A DNA stretch of 13,137 nucleotides from Nitrospira sp. (GTDB lineage Bacteria > Nitrospirota > Nitrospiria > Nitrospirales > Nitrospiraceae): contig JANYBU010000311.1 in the NCBI GenBank assembly GCA_025360665.1, positions 1-13,137 of the forward strand. Reading direction: 5' to 3'. Shown here piece by piece: positions 1 to 5,326 of the stretch. The position numbers were made by a program, and so were the translations under genes. A model generated the notes under the pieces. The model was given only the letters and a program-made list of their open reading frames with translations. It made no database searches and was not told the DNA's origin. The stretch's first letter is position 1. Each line of letters opens with the position of its first letter.

Positions 1-85
1 CCTCAGGGCTTCACGCCTCCAAGTGCCCGTCTCGCTTCGCGTCTACACGCTTTCGCGACGAACCTTCATGAATAATGCGGGCTAA
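1..85. repeat. Partial miniature element (right end), cut by the window edge
   Basis: The terminal 20 bases (66-85, TCATGAATAATGCGGGCTAA) are identical to the right terminal inverted repeat of the complete element at 11337-11553. The match continues inward: 51-87 matches 11519-11555 with one difference. Further inward the resemblance is looser (GTCTCGCT-type segments). Its outer end lies 4 bases from the stop codon of the minus-strand protease gene, so it forms that gene's 3' flank. The other end is outside the window. Confidence 0.8.
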
Positions 86-89
86 CCCC

Positions 90-1229
90 TCAATTGACGG
101 CTTGGAGGGTCACGGATACATGTTCCCGGCGGTTCCCCCGTAAGATTTCGACCGCGACCTGATCGTTGACTTTGTGCCGTTCCATCACGCCCATCAGTTC
201 GTCCAGGGTCACGACCAGCTTGCCGTCGACTGCCGTGATGATGTCGCCCAGCTCCACGCGGCCGGCGACGGTCTCGCGCGCGCCCTTCAAGCCGGCCTGT
301 TCAGCCCCGCTGCCACGCGACACCTTGCCGATAATCACCCCCTTGATCCCCCACTGCTTGGCCATCGCATCGGGAACGAGCGAGACCCCTAAGCCAGGAC
401 GGATGAGCTTACCGTGCTTGATCAACTCTGGGACGATGCGGTTGACCGTATCGACCGGCACGGCAAAACCGATTCCCGCGAAGGCCCCGCTTGGGCTTAC
501 AATCTGGGTATTCACGCCGATCAATCGACCGGCGCTATCGAGCAGTGGCCCTCCGGAATTTCCCGGATTGATGGCGGCATCGGTCTGAATGACTCCATCA
601 ATCGTCCGATTCGACATGGACTTAATCGTCCGTCCCAATGCACTCACGACTCCGGTCGTCAACGTATGGTCGAGGCCGAACGGATTCCCGATCGCCAATA
701 CTTTCTGTCCGACGCGCAAGTCCTGCGACGACCCGACGGTGAGGGGCGAGAGCGCCTCTTCAGGCGCACGAATCTGCAGCACCGCCACATCGTGATCGGG
801 GTCGGCACCGATCAGCGTGGCCTTATGCTCCGTCCGGTCTGCCAGCGTAACGGTGACGGAATTTGCCCCGTAGACGACATGAAAATTGGTGACGATGTGC
901 CCCTGCTTGTTCCAGACGAAACCCGATCCGGACCCTTGCGGGACCTCAAAGAGATTGAACGACCAGGGGTCTCGTTGAATCGCCGTATTCGCGATGAAGA
1001 CCACGGATTTCGTCGCCCGCTCGAACACGGACATCGTGGCCCGCTCATCCGAGCCCAACTCGGCGGGAGAGGGCGTCACGACGCGCGGCCTTCCTTCAGG
1101 CCCGTCGTAGGTCCCGCCCAGCGGCTTCCCCCACTCCGCCATCGACAAGGCAGGCCAGAGGCTGATGAGCAAGAGTCCCACCAAAACGACAGGCCAGACT
1201 TGTCCGACTCGCCCTTTCATCCTGATCAT
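90..1229 (-). CDS. Exported HtrA/Deg-type serine protease (S1C) with one PDZ domain
   Basis: Predicted periplasmic or membrane-anchored protease of the trypsin-like S1C family, which degrades or senses misfolded envelope proteins. A hydrophobic signal or anchor segment spans about residues 12-30 (VWPVVLVGLLLISLWPALSM). The catalytic triad is visible: His117 in TNFHVV, Asp147 in DHDVAVLQI and Ser225 in GNSGGPLLD. A single C-terminal PDZ domain covers about 277-379, with RPGLGV and a VELGDIITAVDG carboxylate-binding region. At 379 residues with one PDZ it resembles DegS/HtrA-short forms rather than two-PDZ DegP. The start ATG overlaps the stop of the preceding yjbQ gene as ATGA, which suggests translational coupling. 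An internal ATG three codons on (1220) sits better behind the GGGGGA run and is a possible alternative start. It is the last gene of a three-gene minus-strand operon. Confidence 0.93.
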   Translation of the reverse strand: MIRMKGRVGQVWPVVLVGLLLISLWPALSMAEWGKPLGGTYDGPEGRPRVVTPSPAELGSDERATMSVFERATKSVVFIANTAIQRDPWSFNLFEVPQGSGSGFVWNKQGHIVTNFHVVYGANSVTVTLADRTEHKATLIGADPDHDVAVLQIRAPEEALSPLTVGSSQDLRVGQKVLAIGNPFGLDHTLTTGVVSALGRTIKSMSNRTIDGVIQTDAAINPGNSGGPLLDSAGRLIGVNTQIVSPSGAFAGIGFAVPVDTVNRIVPELIKHGKLIRPGLGVSLVPDAMAKQWGIKGVIIGKVSRGSGAEQAGLKGARETVAGRVELGDIITAVDGKLVVTLDELMGVMERHKVNDQVAVEILRGNRREHVSVTLQAVN

Positions 1230-1648
1230 TCCCCCATGATTTGGAATATGAGTTCCCTCGTCCGGGATCTAGTATCGAAATCGACGACGACAATCTGTTG
1301 CCAGGTCCCCAGCAACATCGCCCCGTCTAGGAAGGGAATGGTGACCGATGGCCCTTGCAGCTGACCTCGCAAGTGGCTATGGCCATTGTCTTCACCGGCA
1401 TTCCTCGTATTGTGCTGCCAGGCCGGATCGGCCGGCACGGCGCGATCCCAAAATGCTTTAGTATCGGCCCTGATACCAGGTTCATCTTCGATGATCATCA
1501 CCGACGCGGTCGTGTGCTTGACGAACACCGTCACGATCCCGGCCAACAGCCCGGTGCCCGCCAGGGCGGCGACCACGGACTTCGTAATATTTTCGATCTG
1601 TGTGTTCCCCTGCATGGTGAGACGCAACGACACCGTCTTGACCGCCAT
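1226..1648 (-). CDS. yjbQ: YjbQ family protein (UPF0047), secondary thiamine-phosphate synthase type
   Basis: A 140-residue protein of the YjbQ/UPF0047 family. Family members show weak thiamine-phosphate synthase activity and can compensate for loss of ThiE; their true physiological role is unsettled. Conserved family signatures are present: His45 in KHTTASV, the segment WQHN at 77-80, EDNGHSH at 86-92, GPSVTIPF at 99-106, LGTWQ at 113-117 and the C-terminal Glu140. The frame stays open upstream to 1726, but the ATG at 1648 is preferred. It gives the normal family length, has GGAG seven bases upstream, and lies one base after the stop of the HD-domain gene. The upstream extension would overlap that gene and lacks family features. 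Its own stop overlaps the protease start by four bases. Confidence 0.92.
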   Translation of the reverse strand: MAVKTVSLRLTMQGNTQIENITKSVVAALAGTGLLAGIVTVFVKHTTASVMIIEDEPGIRADTKAFWDRAVPADPAWQHNTRNAGEDNGHSHLRGQLQGPSVTIPFLDGAMLLGTWQQIVVVDFDTRSRTRELIFQIMGE

Positions 1649-1649
1649 C

Positions 1650-2516
1650 TTATGACTCCATCGCTCGGAGGGCTCGTCGCTCGCCCCGCGTAAAGGCACA
1701 GCCACGAGCCTCCTCCAGAATTGCATCGAACTCGCCTTGCGCCGTCAACCGGAGCAAGGCCCCCAGCACCGCGCCACTCAAAATGCCATCCTGCTGCAAC
1801 GTCTCCAAATAGGCAAAGGCATCGACCAACGTTTCCTTCTTCCGCACATAGTAGTCCCGTCCGCGGCGCTGGTTGCTGTAGGCTTCAAACTGCTCGCAGG
1901 CGACAAGAATCTCCGCCAACTGCCTGACCCAGGGCTTGGCAGACGCCAGCTTCTCTGGATAGTAATAGTAGAGCATCACCTGCTGCATCCAAGGCGCCCA
2001 GGGCACCCCCATCTTCTTGATGGCTGGTCGAACCGTACGCAGCCGACTGGTAAGCCGGCGCGAATATCCCAGCCGCATCTCGACCTGTTCCTTCGCCCAG
2101 GCAGTCATCGCAATGCCATCGGTCTCAAGATCTTTTCGATAGCATCGGAGAAAGGCCTCTGTTTCGCGCCCATAGGCCGTCTCCGGGTGTATGGCTCTCC
2201 ATTCGCGCGGTCTTGTCGGAATCCCGCGCTCCTTGGCCCAGGACCAAATCTTCCCGAAGAGTTGGCGATCGAGCCCAGCACGGCCCAAGTCATGCAACAA
2301 ACAAGCGATCTGATACTGACGGACCCGCTCGGCTCCATGGCCCAGCGCCGTGGCCACCGCCGCACACATGCGCGCAGTCCGCGCCGCATGTGGACGATCG
2401 TACCCGCGAATGATCCTGCCAGGGTGAACAGGATGCGGGTAATCGTAGAGACGCATCAACCGGGACAGGAGCGCACGGGGAACCAGGAGCGGGGCACGTC
2501 GTGAAATGGATGTCAT
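1650..2516 (-). CDS. HD-domain protein, degenerate HD-GYP type
   Basis: Numbered from the start chosen here (288 residues), the N-terminal half contains His43 in PHAARTARM, the HD pair His75-Asp76 in CLLHDLGR, and His110 in IHPETAYG. This spacing recalls HD and HD-GYP metal-dependent phosphohydrolases. No GYP motif is visible, so cyclic-di-GMP hydrolysis should not be assumed. The C-terminal half is helical, with a YYYY stretch and acidic/basic segments, and I do not recognise it. The frame is open up to 2732, but a good promoter lies inside that extension (2561-2590). The ATG at 2516 is therefore the sensible start, although its ribosome-binding site is weak; the ATG at 2456 is another option. 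It is the first gene of the HD-yjbQ-protease operon. Confidence 0.8.
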   Translation of the reverse strand: MTSISRRAPLLVPRALLSRLMRLYDYPHPVHPGRIIRGYDRPHAARTARMCAAVATALGHGAERVRQYQIACLLHDLGRAGLDRQLFGKIWSWAKERGIPTRPREWRAIHPETAYGRETEAFLRCYRKDLETDGIAMTAWAKEQVEMRLGYSRRLTSRLRTVRPAIKKMGVPWAPWMQQVMLYYYYPEKLASAKPWVRQLAEILVACEQFEAYSNQRRGRDYYVRKKETLVDAFAYLETLQQDGILSGAVLGALLRLTAQGEFDAILEEARGCAFTRGERRALRAMES

Positions 2517-2560
2517 TCGTGGTGACAGTGGAAGGGTTGAGCACAACTCCAACTGCGGCG

Positions 2561-2590
2561 AGAATAGCGTTCGCGGAAAGCGACTGTCAA
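2561..2590 (-). promoter_or_regulatory. Sigma-70-type promoter for the HD-yjbQ-protease operon
   Basis: Read on the minus strand, a perfect TTGACA (2590-2585) is followed after 18 bases by TATTCT (2566-2561). Transcription would start near 2554, giving a leader of roughly 40 bases to the ATG at 2516. It sits about 45 bases from a plus-strand promoter, so the two operons diverge from a compact control region. Confidence 0.6.
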
Positions 2591-2631
2591 GGTGATCTAA
2601 CGCGCAGAAGGCTCGCTCAACCCGACGATCT

Positions 2632-2641
2632 TTGCTATGCT
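2632..2641 (+). promoter_or_regulatory. Possible extended -10 promoter for the exported protein/HIT operon
   Basis: TTGCTATGCT fits the extended -10 form TGnTATnnT, and I see no convincing -35 box. A start near 2648 would give a leader of about 40 bases before the ATG at 2689, similar to the leader on the opposite side. This is weaker evidence than for the divergent minus-strand promoter. Confidence 0.35.
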
Positions 2642-2688
2642 CAGACCAGTTGAGGGCGAGGCGTTTCTCACAATCTTGGAAGGCAACC

Positions 2689-3321
2689 ATGTCGAGAAAT
2701 ATGACTCTCTGGCGGCTGAGTTGCGCAGTCATCCTACTCGGTCTGGTGTGGCCGATGGTGCCCGAAAGCAGTGCCGGGCCGCTGGATCAACTCACTGAGC
2801 TGACCGGCAAGGCCTCAGTCGTCGTCACGCTCAAAAGCCGCGACAACTTTACGAGCGAATACCGCTACGACGTCAGTGTCAGGAACCACACGTCTGATGT
2901 GCTGATCGCCGACTCACTGGTGATCGTCCTCGATAAGATTACCAACCTTGCCGGTGAAGACCGAGAAGGGTTAACAGGCGAATCCTTCCTCAAACGGTTT
3001 GACGTGCTGGGGCAGGACGGCGAAACCGACGACGGCAAACCATTTTTCCGCATTCCAGTTGGCTTGACCCCGGACCTCGGCTCGCTCACCGACAGCCTCC
3101 CGGCCACCGTCAGCCTCAGGAACAAGGATTACCTCTCAGTCTTCACACCTTCCTTCAAAGTGCTCGGGCAAAAACGTCCGCCGCCGGAACCAAAGCAAAG
3201 CCAGACTGCTACCTCTCAGCCGGCAGCATCTAGTCGCAACTCCGTCGACAAGCTGATTCAGTTATTGATCAAAAAGGGAGTGGTGACAGAAGAAGAATGG
3301 CGCAAAGCCAACCAGCCATGA
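2689..3321 (+). CDS. Exported protein of unknown function with a SHOCT-like C-terminal segment
   Basis: A 210-residue protein. The start at 2689 is chosen because GGAAGG lies 5 bases upstream and it gives a clean signal peptide (charged MSRN, then a hydrophobic stretch ending near PESSAG, about residues 1-30). The frame is open upstream to 2632 without signal-peptide features. The central part (about 35-155) is rich in short beta-strand-like segments such as SVVVTLKSRDNF, YRYDVSVRNHT and LPATVSLRNKDYL, suggesting an immunoglobulin-like or similar beta domain. A Pro/Gln/Ser linker follows. The last 25 residues (DKLIQLLIKKGVVTEEEW) form a short helical module like those in SHOCT domains and at some porin N-termini. 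It overlaps the HIT gene by four bases (ATGA). I assign no function. Confidence 0.75.
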   Translation: MSRNMTLWRLSCAVILLGLVWPMVPESSAGPLDQLTELTGKASVVVTLKSRDNFTSEYRYDVSVRNHTSDVLIADSLVIVLDKITNLAGEDREGLTGESFLKRFDVLGQDGETDDGKPFFRIPVGLTPDLGSLTDSLPATVSLRNKDYLSVFTPSFKVLGQKRPPPEPKQSQTATSQPAASSRNSVDKLIQLLIKKGVVTEEEWRKANQP

Positions 3322-3746
3322 CGGATCCCACGTGCAAGGCCTGCCAAGGCAACTGGCCGAGAGAAGACCATTTCATTGCGGATCTCGGCCTCTCCAAGGC
3401 CTACCTGCACGAGGATCAATTCTTCTCCGGCTGGACCGTCGTCGTGTTCAAACGCCACGCGACCGAGCTGTTTCATCTGGCTCCCACGGAACGGATTCAG
3501 TTGATGGAGGAAGTGAACCTGGTCGCCAAGGTTGTCGCGCAGGTCTATGAGGCCAAGAAGATCAACTATGAACTCCTCGGCAACCAACTCCCCCACATCC
3601 ACTGGCATGTGATTCCCCGACTGGCCGGCGACCCGGCCCCCCTCGAACCAGTGTGGCAGGTGCAGCATCAGCCCATGCTTCGTTCAGGGCCTGATCTCCA
3701 GAGCACAGTCCAGCGCCTGCAGCAGGCCATTCAGAACGCCCGCTGA
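3318..3746 (+). CDS. HIT-family nucleotide hydrolase/transferase
   Basis: The histidine-triad motif is complete: PHIHWHVIPR, with His93, His95 and His97 when numbered from the ATG at 3318. This is the nucleotide-binding and catalytic signature of the HIT superfamily (HINT, Fhit and Ap4A hydrolase relatives). A CKAC pair near residues 6-9 could bind zinc, as in many bacterial HIT proteins. The sequence is 142 residues, normal for the family. The 3318 start overlaps the stop of the exported-protein gene as ATGA, a common coupling arrangement. An in-frame ATG at 3297, behind an AGAAGAAG run, would add seven residues and cannot be excluded. The substrate cannot be read from the sequence. It probably shares a transcript with the gene upstream despite a likely different compartment. 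Confidence 0.9.
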   Translation: MTDPTCKACQGNWPREDHFIADLGLSKAYLHEDQFFSGWTVVVFKRHATELFHLAPTERIQLMEEVNLVAKVVAQVYEAKKINYELLGNQLPHIHWHVIPRLAGDPAPLEPVWQVQHQPMLRSGPDLQSTVQRLQQAIQNAR

Positions 3747-3803
3747 ATCACGAATCGCCGCTCCCTTCAACGAATTCCACCAGACCCACCGCCACCAATT
3801 CGG

Positions 3804-3812
3804 TGATATAAT
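3804..3812 (+). promoter_or_regulatory. Extended -10 promoter for the TPR/Sel1 gene
   Basis: TGATATAAT matches TGn plus the perfect -10 hexamer TATAAT (3807-3812). No -35 box is evident at 16-18 bases upstream, as is usual for extended -10 promoters. A start near 3819 would give a leader of about 37 bases to the ATG at 3856. The nearby TTGACA at 3823 is downstream of this and lacks a matching -10. Confidence 0.6.
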
Positions 3813-3855
3813 ACGTGTCACTTTGACAACAGACTCGGAGGGTCACAGGTTTCCG

Positions 3856-5115
3856 ATGCGTCGTCGATTGGTGCTTGTGACCCTCTTGTTCGCGTCCTTC
3901 ATCACACGGTTCCCCGTCCATTCATCGTTCGCGCAAGCGCCAGAAAACGCGCCGCCCCCAGTGATCGAGACCCCACCGCCCTCTTCCGAAACCTCGCCTG
4001 CTCCAGTGCCTGCTGATGAGCACAGGCTCCCAGAACTCTTGCCGCACGAGCCCGAGGACGCCGTGATGGTGCTGGGAGAGTTGCGCAACGCAGTCCGTGT
4101 ATCGCCGAACAGCGCAGACGGCCGGCTGAAGTTGGCACAAGGGCTCTACCGCATCGGTGATCTCGATGCCGCGCTCGATGAATGCCGCGTAGCGCTCAAG
4201 CTCAGGTCAAACGACGCCAGAGCCTATCTGCAACTCGGTGTCATACTGCTGGCCAAGCAAGATGGGCATGCGGCTGCCATAGCCTTGATGGAAGCCATCC
4301 TGCTCGATCCCGAATTAACACACGCGCATTACAGCTTGGGCAGTGTCCAGTACTCGCTGGGCCATCTCACAGCCGCGATCCAATCCTATCGCCGAGCGTT
4401 GGAACTGCAACCGAATTTCCCCGACGCCCGCTATCGCCTTGCGCTGGTCTTGAAGCTGACGAATCGGCATCAGGAAGCGGCACAATTTATGGAGGAAGCG
4501 GCGATCGGCGGGGTTCCGCAGGCGCAGTACTTCATGGGGAACGCGTATCGCAACGGACAGGGCGTCGAAAAGAATCTGCCGCTGGCGATCCGCTGGTGGA
4601 CCAACGCCGTCGAGTTCGGCCAGCAGCGCGCGGCGGAATCTCTTTCACAGCTTCGCCGCCAAGCACTATCGCCCGACCAGTCTGAGCGACGTCGAAAAGA
4701 CGCGATCGAGGCCTTCAGCCAGTATCGCAACGAACTCTGGGCTGATTACCCGGGTACAGTCAGGAGCGACGCGAGCGAATCCTTGGGCATCGCCCTGCTC
4801 AAAGACAGCCAAGCCTCCAACGGAATCACGGCCCTGTTTGCCGAAGCCTTTGCGCTAAGCGAGACTGCGCAGGACGAACTGGCGCGCCTGTATGAAACCG
4901 GCCTCGATACCCGCCTCGCTCAATTCGACAGGCGCATCCTGGCGTGTTTTGCTACCACCGCTGCCGATGGTTTCATCCCGTCAAAGAAAGCGCTGGCACG
5001 CATCTATGGCAAAGGCCTCGGTGTCACGCCGGATTTGCAGAAAGCCAAGACGATGTTGAAGGGGCTGTCCAAGCAGGAAGCGAAAGCCATCCTGGACGAG
5101 ATTGCAGGACGCTAG
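3856..5115 (+). CDS. Exported TPR and Sel1-like repeat protein
   Basis: A 419-residue protein starting at the ATG at 3856, which gives a typical signal peptide (MRRRLVLVTLLFASF, likely cleaved after SSFAQA near residue 28). The frame can be read from a TTG at 3823, but that would bury the signal peptide. A Pro/Glu-rich linker (about 29-65) is followed by four TPR-like helix pairs (about 70-205), recognisable from LKLAQGLYRIGDLDAALDE, AYLQLGVILLAKQDGHAAA, AHYSLGSVQYSLGHLTAAI and ARYRLALVLKLTNRHQEAA. Sel1-like repeats come next (AQYFMGNAYRNGQGVEKNL around 224-260), with another near the C-terminus (LARIYGKGLGVTPDLQKA). Such proteins are periplasmic scaffolds; the partner is unknown. The protein lies just upstream of the membrane sigma-54 activator, so a shared signalling role is possible, but a repeat separates the two genes. 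Confidence 0.87.
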   Translation: MRRRLVLVTLLFASFITRFPVHSSFAQAPENAPPPVIETPPPSSETSPAPVPADEHRLPELLPHEPEDAVMVLGELRNAVRVSPNSADGRLKLAQGLYRIGDLDAALDECRVALKLRSNDARAYLQLGVILLAKQDGHAAAIALMEAILLDPELTHAHYSLGSVQYSLGHLTAAIQSYRRALELQPNFPDARYRLALVLKLTNRHQEAAQFMEEAAIGGVPQAQYFMGNAYRNGQGVEKNLPLAIRWWTNAVEFGQQRAAESLSQLRRQALSPDQSERRRKDAIEAFSQYRNELWADYPGTVRSDASESLGIALLKDSQASNGITALFAEAFALSETAQDELARLYETGLDTRLAQFDRRILACFATTAADGFIPSKKALARIYGKGLGVTPDLQKAKTMLKGLSKQEAKAILDEIAGR

Positions 5116-5238
5116 CAGGATGCTGAAAAAGTCCGCCAGCGGCGTTCTCGCATCGCTCAGAGGCTCAACATACCGAAGCGTACGCCTCGCCTCTTCGCTC
5201 GCTGCGGCCTTGCTGAACGGCCTTTTTGAGCATCCTGC
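5115..5238. repeat. 124-bp near-palindromic dispersed repeat
   Basis: The outer arms 5115-5135 and 5218-5238 are inverted copies of each other, 21 bases with two mismatches (GCAGGATGCTGAAAAAGTCC against GCAGGATGCTCAAAAAGGCC). Inside these, GAGGC (5159 region) and GCCTC, with flanking GCTC/GAGC segments, continue the pairing imperfectly, so the whole unit could fold into one long hairpin. It begins at the last base of the TPR stop codon and may act as a terminator for that gene. A 23-base exact match to its left end occurs again at 10896-10918. No coding sequence is present. Confidence 0.85.
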
Positions 5239-5326
5239 GTGACATTATCTTATTGTCCGAAAAATTGGGATAATTGAATTTTCACCGAGCCACAACAGTT
5301 TCTCCGCAGACTCCTAGGAAATAATC

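Noticed and set aside
414..1364. Plus-strand open frame of 316 residues opposite the protease gene
   Set aside because: It is antisense to a gene with a full catalytic triad. Its composition is rich in Arg, His and Pro, typical of a shadow frame in GC-rich DNA, and no ribosome-binding site is seen.
1737..2504. Plus-strand open frame of 255 residues opposite the HD-domain gene
   Set aside because: No domain or signal is visible, and it is fully antisense to the HD motif-bearing gene.
3823..3828. TTGACA as a -35 box, or TTG as the start of the TPR gene
   Set aside because: No -10 hexamer lies 16-18 bases downstream. A TTG start would put eleven polar residues before an otherwise normal signal peptide.
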